From: Glandiceps talaboti
Lineage: Eukaryota; Hemichordata; Enteropneusta; Spengelidae
NCBI RefSeq assembly: GCF_964340395.1
Contig: NC_135562.1
Coordinates: 23,337,173 to 23,401,172, forward strand
Direction: 5' to 3'
DNA length: 64,000 nt
In this document: positions 24,015-35,374 of the stretch, one piece after another
Position numbering within the stretch: position 1 is the stretch's first letter
Layout of the letters: every line of letters starts with the position of its first letter
Notes under the pieces: generated by a model
What the model was told of the DNA's origin: nothing
The model's input: the letters and a program-made list of their open reading frames with translations, nothing else
Database searches by the model: none
Position numbers and translations under genes: made by a program

Positions 24015-24897
24015 CTGTTATACGTCACCTGTCACCAATCTCGCATTCTGATTGGTCGAGAACCCTGCAGATACACAGGCGTATTTTTCACCAACAGCCG
24101 TATTTTTGCTTGTTGTATCACGTGATCACTGCACGTCCCCTTGTAAACAAATCTAGCAGACAACTAGAGATCGAGCTATAACCAGCATTTCCAATGCCAA
24201 ATTTGTTGTCAACCGAACAAAATATCACCGTTGTATAAATTGTAACAAGTCTTTGAACTGTACTTTTCATGTTACAGGGAAAAAGCCAAAAATTCCACAC
24301 TGAACGGCGAAAGTCCAGTGACGGCGAACTCGCGGTCGTCACGCGATCGTAACCATGAATTCCTAAATTTATGAAGGATATGAAAATTACCACCACAGAG
24401 GGTGCAGTTTTTGCTTAACTAGAACAAGAAAGCATATCACGAACATTTTTGTACATTTAACGGAATGCAGTAAGCAAAACAAAGACGCACTCATTTTTCA
24501 GCTGATGGTTATAAGTTTGAATACATCGCTGAGTGATATGCAAATAGTAAACAATACGTCATACTACTGAGCAAACGCGCACTCTGATTGGATGATAAAG
24601 TTAAGGCTGACGTGTAAACAACCGCATTGCAGTTATCGGAGTGATGCATGATACTACGCTCAACAGTATAACGCGGAAGTGATTTTATTTTAAAATGAAA
24701 CAGCATTTTTAGACATTCAAAAATGAATTCATGGTCGCAGGTGACGTATAAGTATGTTATTTGCCAAATACTGTTCCACATCTTGCTGCTCGAGTTAATT
24801 TTTCCGGTATAACGGCTCGCCTCCGGCTCTCCGTTATTACCGGAAAAATTACCTCTCGCAGCAAGATATGGAACGGTATTTGGCAAATAACATATAC
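24015..24897. mobile_element. Island in the 62-bp array, copy 1 (TIR element plus hairpin)
   Basis: A unique-looking 0.88-kb segment. The inverted repeat TATACGTCACCTG near 24020 and CAGGTGACGTATA near 24740 bound most of it. They are followed by a perfect-looking stem-loop at 24755-24895 ('ttatttgccaaatac', 'ttccggtataacggctcgcc'). Two 'ctctgattgg'/'attctgattgg' (inverted CCAAT) motifs sit near its two ends. A 92-codon minus ORF (24118-24396) and a 131-codon minus ORF (24509-24904) resemble nothing I recognise. Probably a foldback DNA transposon that landed in the array. Confidence 0.6.
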
Positions 24898-25390
24898 ATA
24901 TCATTCAAAGGTTACACTATCCTTAAATGCTAGGTTAGGTACTAGATGATTAATAACTGATATCATTCAAAGGTTACACTATCCTTAAATGCTTAGTTAG
25001 GTACTAGATGATTAATAACTGATATCATTCAAAGGTTACACTATCCTTAAATGCTAAGTTAGGTACTAGATGATTAATAACTGATATCATTCAAAGGTTA
25101 CACTATCCTTAAATGCTAAGTTAGGTACTAGATGATTAATAACTGATATCATTCAAAGGTTACACTATCCTTAAATGCTAAGTTAGGTACTAGATGATTA
25201 ATAACTGATATCATTCAAAGGTTACACTATCCTTAAATGCTAAGTTAGGTACTAGATGATTAATAACTGATATCATTCAAAGGTTACACTATCCTTAAAT
25301 GCTAAGTTAGGTACTACATGATTAATAACTGATATCATTCAAAGGTTACACTATCCTTAAATGCTAAGTTAGGTACTAGATGATTAATAA
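24898..25390. repeat. 62-bp minisatellite (family G), segment 2
   Basis: Eight units between the two islands. The order of variants (gctagg, then gcttag, later tactacatg) repeats exactly at the start of segment 3, which shows that island plus array were duplicated together. Confidence 0.96.
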
Positions 25391-26273
25391 CTGTTATACG
25401 TCACCTGTCACCAATCTCGCATTCTGATTGGTCGAGAACCCTGCAGATACACAGGCGTATTTTTCACCAACAGCCGTATTTTTGCTTGTTGTATCACGTG
25501 ATCACTGCACGTCCCCTTGTAAACAAATCTAGCAGACAACTAGAGATCGAGCTATAACCAGCATTTCCAATGCCAAATTTGTTGTCAACCGAACAAAATA
25601 TCACCGTTGTATAAATTGTAACAAGTCTTTGAACTGTACTTTTCATGTTACAGGGAAAAAGCCAAAAATTCCACACTGAACGGCGAAAGTCCAGTGACGG
25701 CGAACTCGCGGTCGTCACGCGATCGTAACCATGAATTCCTAAATTTATGAAGGATATGAAAATTACCACCACAGAGGGTGCAGTTTTTGCTTAACTAGAA
25801 CAAGAAAGCATATCACGAACATTTTTGTACATTTAATGGAATGCAGTAAGCAAAACAAAGACGCACTCATTTTTCAGCTGATGGTTATAAGTTTGAATAC
25901 ATCGCTGAGTGATATGCAAATAGTAAACAATACGTCATACTACTGAGCAAACGCGCACTCTGATTGGATGATAAAGTTAAGGCTGACGTGTAAACAACCG
26001 CATTGCAGTTATCGGAGTGATGCATGATACTACGCTCAACAGTATAACGCGGAAGTGATTTTATTTTAAAATGAAACAGCATTTTTAGACATTCAAAAAT
26101 GAATTCATGGTCGCAGGTGACGTATAAGTATGTTATTTGCCAAATACTGTTCCACATCTTGCTGCTCGAGTTAATTTTTCCGGTATAACGGCTCGCCTCC
26201 GGCTCTCCGCTATTACCGGAAAAATTACCTCTCGCAGCAAGATATGGAACGGTATTTGGCAAATAACATATAC
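25391..26273. mobile_element. Island in the 62-bp array, copy 2
   Basis: Copy 1 shifted by exactly 1,376 bp. By eye only two base differences are seen (aacgg/aatgg near 24461/25837 and gttatt/gctatt near 24834/26210). So this is a recent segmental duplication by unequal exchange, or a collapsed or expanded assembly, not a second insertion. Confidence 0.9.
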
Positions 26274-27640
26274 ATATCATTCAAAGGTTACACTATCCTT
26301 AAATGCTAGGTTAGGTACTAGATGATTAATAACTGATATCATTCAAAGGTTACACTATCCTTAAATGCTTAGTTAGGTACTAGATGATTAATAACTGATA
26401 TCATTCAAAGGTTACACTATCCTTAAATGCTAAGTTAGGTACTAGATGATTAATAACTGATATCATTCAAAGGTTACACTATCCTTAAATGCTAAGTTAG
26501 GTACTAGATGATTAATAACTGATATCATTCAAAGGTTACACTATCCTTAAATGCTAAGTTAGGTACTAGATGATTAATAACTGATATCATTCAAAGGTTA
26601 CACTATCCTTAAATGCTAAGTTAGGTACTAGATGATTAATAACTGATATCATTCAAAGGTTACACTATCCTTAAATGCTAAGTTAGGTACTAGATGATTA
26701 ATAACTGATATCATTCAAAGGTTACACTATCCTTAAATGCTAAGTTAGGTACTACATGATTAATAACTGATATCATTCAAAGGTTACACTATCCTTAAAT
26801 GCTAAGTTAGGTACTAGATGATTAATAACTGATATCATTCAAAGGTTACACTATCCTTAAATGCTAGGTTAGGTACTAGATGATTAATAACTGATATCAT
26901 TCAAAGGTTACACTATCCTTAAATGCTAGGTTAGGTACTAGATGATTAATAACTGATATCACTCAAAGGTTACACTATCCTTAAATGCTAAGTTAGGTAC
27001 TAGATGATTAATAACTGATATCACTCAAAGGTTACACTATCCTTAAATGCTAAGTTAGGTACTAGATGATTAATAACTGATATCATTCAAAGGTTACACT
27101 ATCCTTAAATGCTAAGTTAGGTACTAGATGATTAATAACTGATATCACTCAAAGGTTACACTATCCTTAAATGCTAAGTTAGGTACTAGATGATTAATAA
27201 CTGATATCATTCAAAGGTTACACTATCCTTAAATGCTAAGTTAGGTACTAGATGATTAATAACTGATATCATTCAAAGGTTACACTATCCTTAAATGCTA
27301 AGTTAGGTACTAGATGATTAATAACTGATATCATTCAAAGGTTACACTATCCTTAAATGCTAAGTTAGGTACTAGATGATTAATAACTGATATCATTCAA
27401 AGGTTACACTATCCTTAAATGCTAAGTTAGGTACTAGATGATTAATAACTGATATCATTCAAAGGTTACACTATCCTTAAATGCTAAGTTAGGTACTAGA
27501 TGATTAATAACTGATATCATTCAAAGGTTACACTATCCTTAAATGCTAAGTTAGGTACTACATGATTAATAACTGATATCATTCAAAGGTTACACTATCC
27601 TTAAATGCTAGGTTAGGTACTACATGATTAACCCTTTAGA
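26274..27640. repeat. 62-bp minisatellite (family G), segment 3
   Basis: About 22 units. A sub-block has 'gatatcactcaaagg' in place of 'gatatcattcaaagg'. The array ends at 'tactacatgattaaccc'. Confidence 0.97.
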
Positions 27641-27823
27641 GACGGATACCTGATATATTGGGTTCCACGGTACCTAACCTTTTGACCTTAGCATAATTTC
27701 TGTTCAGGACTTGTCATTGTTATACCACATTTATGTTGTTGATGGTGATATGCTTAGTCTGGTGACGTAGTGTTTTTTCTATAGCGTTCCACTGATACAC
27801 AACATGGCGGCCATGATGTGCAC

Positions 27824-28168
27824 ATGGGAAGTTTGATGGCCGATCCAAAACAAATTTTCCTGATAAGTGTCTTACTCTTAGTCTTGGAGATTTTTGAAGT
27901 GAAGTCCAGTAATGATAATTTCCTTGGCTTCACTGAACAAGAAATTGATGACACTTTTACAAAAAATAACCTGTGTCAACCTAGTGTGAACAATGATGAT
28001 GGATGTGGTCATTCTCAGGCCTGTACACATCTAGTGGATTACCATAATAACAACAACAAATCAAATGAATGCTTGCCAGTGTCAGTCAATGACATTTGCA
28101 TGGATAAATATGTTTGTAAGTGTCCATCCATGACATTTACATGGAGCTATAAGCTGTCCTGTGAATAA
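27824..28168 (+). CDS. Possible small secreted cysteine-rich protein, single exon
   Basis: I do not recognise this protein. The ORF has 114 codons from ATG at 27824; a second in-frame ATG at 27836 (MADPKQIF) may be the better start. It opens with a clear signal-peptide-like hydrophobic run (IFLISVLLLVLEIF), then an acidic stretch and nine cysteines in about 66 residues (…DDGCGHSQACTHL…, …YVCKCPS…). That pattern is loosely like EGF or EB modules. The stop codon at 28166 overlaps AATAAA at 28164-28169. Upstream, 'acatggcggcc' at 27802 resembles a YY1-type initiator and opens a ten-codon upstream ORF. A strong donor-like tttgtaagt at 28112-28120 leaves open that this is a first exon. It lies antisense in HM13 intron 1. 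Real translation is uncertain. Confidence 0.45.
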   Translation: MGSLMADPKQIFLISVLLLVLEIFEVKSSNDNFLGFTEQEIDDTFTKNNLCQPSVNNDDGCGHSQACTHLVDYHNNNNKSNECLPVSVNDICMDKYVCKCPSMTFTWSYKLSCE

Positions 28169-28199
28169 ATGTTTTCCATCAACTAATCTGTTGTTTTCA

Positions 28200-29030
28200 T
28201 GATTTTATTGTGTGATGGAATGTTGGGCATGACACAATGCATGACTGATCATTAGGAGAGCAGCAAAGTATCCAAAAGCTATTGGGGTTGTCTTGTTGCT
28301 AGGCATATTTCTATTTGCATACATTTTTGGAATCTTAGTCACTTGCCTACCCTTCCCAGTTTTCATTTTTGCAATATAAACCATCATTTGGATATTGCTA
28401 TGGGCGTGGTCTTGTTGCTAGGCATATTATTACTAACATACAATGTTTTATTATTTATTCACTTACCTACCTTTCGTAATATGCATTATCATTTCACTGT
28501 TGCTAAGGGCATAGCCATGGTTGCTAGAGCAAGTTGTGTCAAAATGTTTTGAACAATATAGTGCCAATGGCAATGGTGTTTGCCGTTGTAGCACAACTGT
28601 ATTCAGCTGTTGCTATGGGTGTGGTGTTGTTGCTGGGCATATTTGCATACATTTTTTGAATCTGTATTCATTTACCTACCCATCCCTGTTGTTATCCTTG
28701 TTATATGCATAATCATTTCACTGTTGCTAAGGGCTTGGTCATGGTTGCTAGGGCCAAATGTGTCAAAATGTTTTCAGCAATAACTGCAGAATAACACCTC
28801 CAGAAACATCGCCACCAAGTTTCAACCCCATTCACCATGCAGTTTCAAGATATACAATGTAAGTTTTTGACAAAAATTTAGATTTTTAGACCTAATTTGC
28901 ACATTGCTTATGAGATTATCACTTTGTGAATACAGCTTCATTTACACATGCCCAGATGCATCACTGGTGTTATTTTGGCATTATATGTCATTGGTTACCT
29001 GTTGCTATGGGCATGGTTTTGTTGCTAAGA
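28200..29030 (+). repeat. Interspersed repeat family F, second copy
   Basis: Related to 5330-5830: repeated modules of 'ttgttgctaggcatatttgc', 'cacttgcctacccttcccag' and 'caagtttcaaccccattcac'. Short ORFs here are not shared with the other copy. No retrotransposon protein is seen. Confidence 0.65.
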
Positions 29031-29386
29031 GCTAATCACAGATTTTTTTTAAAAAGTCAATTTTTCGTAATTAATATTGTACTTTTGTCAAAAATGTCAC
29101 ACAAATCTTTAATCACCTATGAAAACTACGTCATTTCCAGGCAAAAAGTCGGAAACTTTGGAAACCAATTTACATACACTTTAAGTATGATTGAGGATAA
29201 TAAAATGCTAATTTTGTAATGAGATAAATAAAACAATATAAATCCTGTATTATATTCAATGTATAATTAATATCATTTAATATGAATCCTCAAATAAACT
29301 GCACCAATTGTTAGCCAGTTTGGTCAAGTACTTGGATCAACATTTGATGAAAGTTTTTATGTAAACATCTATGTGAATCTACATGA

Positions 29387-29696
29387 TTGACTGTTGAAAA
29401 CAAGTTGAAGACACGGTACAGGAACCACACTGCTTCATTCCGCAACAATTTGTCAAGAAACACAACAGAACTAAGTAAGTATGTATGGTTTCTTAAGGAT
29501 AAAGAAATTGATTACGACATTATGTGGAAAATAATTGCGTGCGCACGACCGTACAACAGCTCCAGTCAGATGTAATCTCTGCATAACTGAAAAGTACATT
29601 ATAATTTGTCAACCTCATCACTGCACTCTAAACAAACGGAATGAACTTGTGTCGTTGTGTAGGCATAGACATAAATCATTATTGCAGAACAATTAA
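29387..29696 (+). pseudogene. Penelope-like element, C-terminal GIY-YIG region fragment
   Basis: The translation holds RYRNHTASFRNN, then ELSKYVWFLKDKEIDYDIMW. After a frameshift and stop at 29573 it continues in the next frame with CNLCITEKYIII and LNKRNELVSLCRHRHKSLLQ. The order 'RYxNHxxSF … ELSKYVWxLK … CNLCxxEK … LNKRxELxSxCRHxxK' is the conserved end of the endonuclease domain of Penelope-like retroelements. The reverse transcriptase is missing, so the copy is 5'-truncated and dead. A hammerhead-like motif lies about 95 bp downstream, as expected for this class. Confidence 0.82.
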
Positions 29697-32600
29697 CTAT
29701 GCAAATACGCTATGTTACTAGGTAGATATTCCCTGTTAGGAACATTAGAATAATAGAATTTAACGGTTAGGAAACGCAGATACTATATTCCATTCTACTC
29801 CTGATGAGTGAGGAATAAACACCTCACAAAACAGTTCTGTAGGGTCAATAGCATGTAATTTTGTTCAAATTTTCAAAACCATATATATATATATATTATC
29901 ATATATCACCATGGTCTCTAGCTGCAGTAATTGTAGTGTTGGTTTTGAGCAAGATCAGTGTACTACCTGTTGCAAAATGCTGTAGTGTGTTGCTACATGT
30001 ACTTTTGCCAATTTTGATGGGATTGGGGTACTTCTGAATATTTCTTGTGTTTTGAAGGCTTCATAATTAATGTCGGAGCTAGAAAATGTCAGATTGTTTG
30101 GTAGGTAAGGCTTAATTTACCAGAAATATCCGCACCGGAAGTTCACCAACCCACCTTTGCGAGGCAGATCTACCACACAGCCATCTATTTGCAATTGCCT
30201 AGCAGAAATTGTAATGTTTGTTTCGCAGTTACACGACAGAATGAGAAAACTCAAAAACAAGAAGACAAACCCACCTCAAAATCAAAAGTAACGCTGCAAT
30301 TTCTTATGTGTCTGTTAAAGCCCAAGGTGCAACCAGGCTATGATCCCATGCTATGGAAGTAGGTTTGCACATGTGCAACAGAATACATTTGTTTATCTGG
30401 TATCTGGGAGGAGCATTTGGTAAATCCGACCCAGGTAGTTTATCAACATATTAGTGGTTGTTCACACATACTGGTTAGACCTTACATGTGTACATGTAGT
30501 TCTTGCCTAATCCAAAGAGTCCCTTGTTATATTTTTTTTCAAGTGACAGTGTTTCTGCTACATTTTTTTTCCGGTGCGTACGTACTACCAGACACCCAGT
30601 CTTGGTGAAACACATATTTCTATAAAGATATATAAAAATTATAGCCCGAGAAAATTATATTTTGAGGGACCTGTTCCAACACCATCCAAACACTGTCACA
30701 CAGTGACAATTTGTATAATTGAAATTGTAAACTGATATTCTAGGGTACGAACTAGCTTACTTGTATCATTTGTACAAAGTACTACAAATGTAGATTACAG
30801 TTGCACATGTACACTAGCGTCGGCATTTAGTCGGTCGTTACATAAATTTGAAAACACCAAAATCGTTAGCTGGATGACAATTTTTTTTTTACCGATTACA
30901 GATTACATGAAGGTCGTGTTTGGACAACATAATCGGGTAAACATCAAAATTTACTTCCCAAGTATCGCACGGACCAGAGCGGACTAAGCTTTACACTTCC
31001 ATACTTACTGTACACTACGTAGCTAGCTACGTGTGATCTCGAGTTTGGTAGAAATGTCATTGATGTTCCCATTATTTTCCTTCCATGTTCTAATGCTTTG
31101 AAAGTATCTGTTATGGCTGTTTTATGATTGAGTAAACTTGTATTTCCAAACCCAATCTCTCATCTCAGAAAACAGTCAATAAAATCACAAACATGTGCTT
31201 CTCCGAGTTATCCCGATGTGTGCGAGTACCACCCCAGCTATTTCAAAACAAACGCAAAAATGCATACCTCATGGTGGGGTGAGTACCGACTCTTGATTGG
31301 TCTACGCTCTGTCTCCGTATGTTTGACTACGATGTCAGTCAATGTCATTTACATGACGAGGGTTATTGCCGGATAGCGCCAAAACATATTGAAACAATTT
31401 TTGAGAAATCTGGAAAGAATTTAATATGATTTCTCAATGCTCAAATTCAAATGAAACAAATATTTTCTGATGCCTCCATGATTGTACTTGTAGTCTAGTT
31501 AGTTTGTGTTACATTCATCTCCACAACATGCACAGATCTAGAGCTAGAGATCATAGAGAACAGTCAACAGGTATAGGAACTAGACTAGACAGTGATGTAT
31601 GATCTATGTGTACAACATAGACAGTTGTCCTTGACATTTGAGGATCATTACAAAAATAAAAGAGTTGCCTTAACATTAGATTTATTTATGAATTATATCA
31701 CTGCACCCGTCATCAATGTTGCTTATCAGTATCAAACGTCACACTAAATGTTTCAAAAATGTCTTGCTTCCCAGCCATCAGAAAATTTAACTGAAAGTAT
31801 GGGAATTCTTGACTGAAATATATTCAATCATAAAATCCTCAGGTTTCTGACAATTTTCAATACTTGTTACAAGAAAGACTGCAGTCAAAGAACATTTGGT
31901 TAGCTACATTGCACATGTATTACATCTGATGCCATATACATGACACGCACGATCATTGTCTAGTTTGCACCACATGGTGTGCCTCGCCTCCTGTACATGT
32001 ACCGTACATCTAGCTTGTCTGTCAGTGTCACATTTTGCTTCCTCTCTTCAGTTTTCTCAACAAAATTTCTTTCCACTGAAGTTTAGAAAACATTTAGTTC
32101 TACGCTACATAAACGTCGTGTTGTTGCATCATACATCATGAGACGTCACATTGACCTCATACTTCGCTTCGCGCTTCCTTCAACGTCCGGTCCCTATGAA
32201 ACTAATTCGAAGGCTTTCACTAGCGATAGCGTGGCCAGTCTTGTTTTACCGCGTAATCGTCAAATGTTTTCCAAATAATTATGAATTAATTTCTTTTTTT
32301 ACACTTTGGGTATTTTAGTTGCTATTAGAACTTCTGGGCAACTCATATTTAATTTTCTGACCTTAGAATTTTTTACAATGATCATCAGGTTTGAGTACTT
32401 TCCTAAGCCGGTCCCACAACTGTTATACTTATACAATGTAAGTTATAGCTGGGTTTTGTGACTGGTAACAAACCGGCTATTATCTACATCACTGCCTACT
32501 AGGTACTCTAGGTACGTCAAAGACAAAACTACTTGACAGAAAACACTTGGCACGCACACAAGAAATTACGATTTTACTAAGGAGTATAGCGACACAGAAT

Positions 32601-32973
32601 GTATATCGATCAAACTGAGGAACAGAGAAACATTTTGGTTTCATTGTAATGTCATTCTATTTCAGTAACAATGTATCATTTTCACATACCGTTCGCACAT
32701 GTGAGCTTGATTTTTGAGCATTTTATTCGCTTGTATTGTGTGTATTTGGTATTTGGCATTTCACATGTTGTTTATTTGCACCATTCAGTGTCTTATCATG
32801 CTTTGAGTAACTTGTAAGCCTAAATTGACAACTGGGCCAACGGTTTTTACTAGACAAATTTGAAACAAATTTTGCATCAGTTTGATGGTAAACCTGCTAT
32901 ATTGACTACCAAACTTAGTTAACGTCAGTTATTTCTCCTCATGTTGCATCACCATATACTTACAAATATATAT
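29697..32973. other. Mostly single-copy intronic sequence
   Basis: Apart from the hammerhead-like motif, I see no exon, transposon end or tandem array here. It holds a short TA run at 29882-29897. At about 32139-32157 the sequence 'gacgtcacattgacctca' combines a CRE-like and a nuclear-receptor-half-site-like motif. No ORF shows a recognisable domain. Confidence 0.5.
29791..29848 (+). ncRNA. Degenerate type I hammerhead ribozyme motif
   Basis: CTGATGA (29801-29807) is followed by stem II GTGAGG/CCTCAC (29808-29813, 29822-29827) with an 8-nt loop, then AAAA (canonical GAAA, so G12 is A). A short stem III follows (ACAG/CTGT, 29831-29840), then A at 29841 in the cleavage position. The 3' strand GGGT pairs with the bases just before CTGATGA (actc) for four pairs of stem I. 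Penelope-like elements are known to carry such ribozymes in their terminal repeats. The G12 change should greatly weaken cleavage. Confidence 0.62.
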
Positions 32974-34002
32974 CAGGGCTCGAAATTAACGGTAGCCCCG
33001 TGTCATTTGGCTACCAAATGTTGACACGGGGCTACTACTTTTCGTATTTGGTAGCCCACTTGGGCTACCGGCATAAACAGTAAGCTGACATGTCAGGCCT
33101 TTGTCATGTCGCTAATATAACCAACACAATACGTTCCCGCTGAACATCGAACGTCAACGCGTCTTACCAATGTGTATGCAGGACGCGATGTGTTTGACGT
33201 CTACATCGCTACATATTATTCTCTCATGAATATTTATATTTGACAACGATGTTATCACGTCACACCCTGGACGCACCATGTGCTGCGATGTCAGCTAATT
33301 CAGATACTTCCGGGGTACATTTCGTGATAACAATTCCGCAAACATTGATGAAAAAACATGCGTTTTAATCCGTGAAGCACTTCCTTACGTTGTTAGTACT
33401 TGACACGAAGTTGTTGGTTACTGACAGCAGGACCCGTTCACCCATTTTCGGTACGATGTCAATTTTGTCATTTCCGTAATGCTCGGCTCGAGTGGTGATG
33501 GAATCATAGCCGAAGTCGATGCCTTCATTCACATTTCGGATTTTAATGTAAAACATTTTAGGAAATGCATGGTTTCAAATGAACGAATATACAGACTGGG
33601 AATTACGAAACTCGAATTTCATGCGACGACAATCAGTACGTAATAGATGAGGCTGATGGTATATGACATCGAAACACGGTCTTTTGATGGACTGGTGTAA
33701 AATGGTCAAGCAGTCAAGTAGATGAATGGTCATGGTGTGTTCATAGTTTATGCCATATGAGTAATCATAGATACTTGAGACGTTTGTCCTATCATTACAA
33801 CAGAAATTCGTAACTTTATTATCAACCATTTTTACATTGTTAAACAGACATTATAGTCCACATTCAGTGTTGGTAAACCACTGTTGTATGATAACTATGT
33901 ACACAAATATATGGGGCTACCAGTGAAGGTCATGGGGCTACTGACCTTTATGAATGGTAGCCCACAGGGGCTACCAGGGAGAAAAGTTAATTTCGAGCCC
34001 TG
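32974..34002. mobile_element. hAT-like transposon, 5-bp target duplication
   Basis: TIR CAGGGCTCGAAATTAAC at both ends, flanked by tatat at 32969-32973 and 34003-34007. Subterminal regions repeat 'ggtagccc' and its complement 'gggctacc' several times on each side. The same terminal sequence bounds the element at 40754-41820. Interior minus ORFs (33365-33556, 33575-33829) show no transposase features. Confidence 0.85.
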
Positions 34003-34292
34003 TATATGAAATGTAATATATGAAATATGAGAGCCATGTGAAACTTTTTCAGTGCAAAATGGGATGAAGATATGAGGGCAAAGTCAGTGCTCCTTACAGC
34101 AGTTTGAATTTCCCGCATATGCATACATTACCCATAATCCCCTTTATATAGGGGACATCTGCCTTTAATTACTGCAGCTAATGAACATTAATACATTAAT
34201 CTTGTTAACGAAGGTCGATTTATAGTTGGTATCTGTCAATAGTACAATATGTCAAAGTGGCATTCATAATCCTTCTTTCCTAATACATCTAC

Positions 34293-34350
34293 GCACACAC
34301 ACACACACACAGACACGCTCGGGCGTGCGCACGCACGCACACATGCACAT

Positions 34351-34388
<38 letters not shown>
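34293..34388. repeat. Compound CA microsatellite
   Basis: CA runs at both ends with 'gcgcacgcacgcac' and 'acatgcacatgc' interruptions. Confidence 0.95.
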
Positions 34389-34391
<3 letters not shown>

Positions 34392-35173
34392 GCATCTTGT
34401 ATCTACTACATTGAATCATCAGTAAGTGTGTGTAGCTGTCTTAATCTGTTTAAGAAGTAAATAGAATTATTCTAGTAGCACTCTGAGATCAACTATATTG
34501 ATAAGTATGCAGAGTACTACCAGTATAGCCTGTATCTCTAATTACTGTATGTCAGGGAGTGCAACCTCCAAAATGAAAACATGGTACAAATCTAGTGGTA
34601 AGCATAACTATTTATACAATTATTAAATGACGACAAACTAAAAAAAGTCATACCTTCACATTTCAGGCTGTTACTCCAAACTCATTCAAATTGTCATTTA
34701 ACAGTAACATAAACAATTGAGCAGCTGTTAGCATAAATTACAACAAAATATTTGGTGTTGCCCAAGAATTATAGCGGACACTCTTTAATCAAAACAATAC
34801 AAAATCACATCTGTAACTATAACTATAAAACATATAAGCAAGGTAGGTTGTAATAAATCTTGTCAAAATGTGAAGATTTGGTGAAAATGTCTGCCTTTTG
34901 GTACACGTGGCACTAAAAGACAAGTTACACCATACGGTGACGGTGTGTTGTACTGCCACTACGGCCGGCAACACTGTCGATACTGTCTGTGCAGTACGAT
35001 TTAAGATCAGGTACATTAATTTGACACATTACAAGGATTAACTTTGGATATATCAAAGAGAAAGAATACACATTCAAAATCAATACATTTTTAGAAATGT
35101 TTACTGGACTTCCCTAATAATAATTTTTACACTATTTTCTAACTTGCTCTACATGATGTCAACAATTACCTAC

Positions 35174-35374
35174 CTTTTGTTCCTTATGGTACCTCACGGA
35201 GCGAAAAGCACCAAAGAAAATCGGAATCAAGGCCATGATAACAAGACTTGCGTATGCTATGGCCATTCCCTCCGGCGTTGCAGGGATTCTTGTCGTTACA
35301 TTGGCCGTAGTTTCGTTCAAAGTGTCATTTATTTGTTGAACAGTTTCGCTTACACTCTCTTCAACGTCCGCCAT
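35174..35374 (-). CDS. HM13: HM13 exon 1 (signal peptide peptidase N-terminus)
   Basis: The start codon is at 35374-35372 in context 'caaaATGGC'. The 67 codons begin MADVEESVSETVQQ, contain three N-glycosylation sequons (NDT, NET, NVT), and then TPEGMAIAYASLVIMALIPI followed by FFGAFRSVR. The last part is the first transmembrane segment of HM13, almost identical in plan to the human STPEGIALAYGSLLLMALLP. Sequons before this segment fit the luminal N-terminus known for the family. The donor AAAAG|GTAGGT lies at 35173, phase 0. The ER protein cleaves signal peptides within the membrane after signal peptidase. Confidence 0.95.

Larger units (their letters stand above)
238..35374 (-). other. HM13: HM13 (signal peptide peptidase) gene span, 5' part
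   Basis: Three exons on the minus strand join in frame: 35374-35174 (201 nt, ends in phase 0), 11806-11708 (99 nt, phase 0) and 320-238 (83 nt, leaves AG of a split codon). Together they give about 128 residues of a protein collinear with the N-terminus of vertebrate HM13. Intron 1 is 23.4 kb and intron 2 is 11.4 kb, both swollen by satellites and transposons. The catalytic YD and GxGD motifs of this intramembrane aspartyl protease lie in later exons outside the window. The family resides in the ER membrane, cleaves leftover signal peptides and acts in ER-associated degradation. Identification rests on recognising the family sequence, not on a database search. Confidence 0.9.

Noticed and set aside
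23187-27640. CRISPR-like regular array
   Set aside because: The 62-bp units are contiguous with no unique spacers, and the window is clearly animal DNA with spliced genes.
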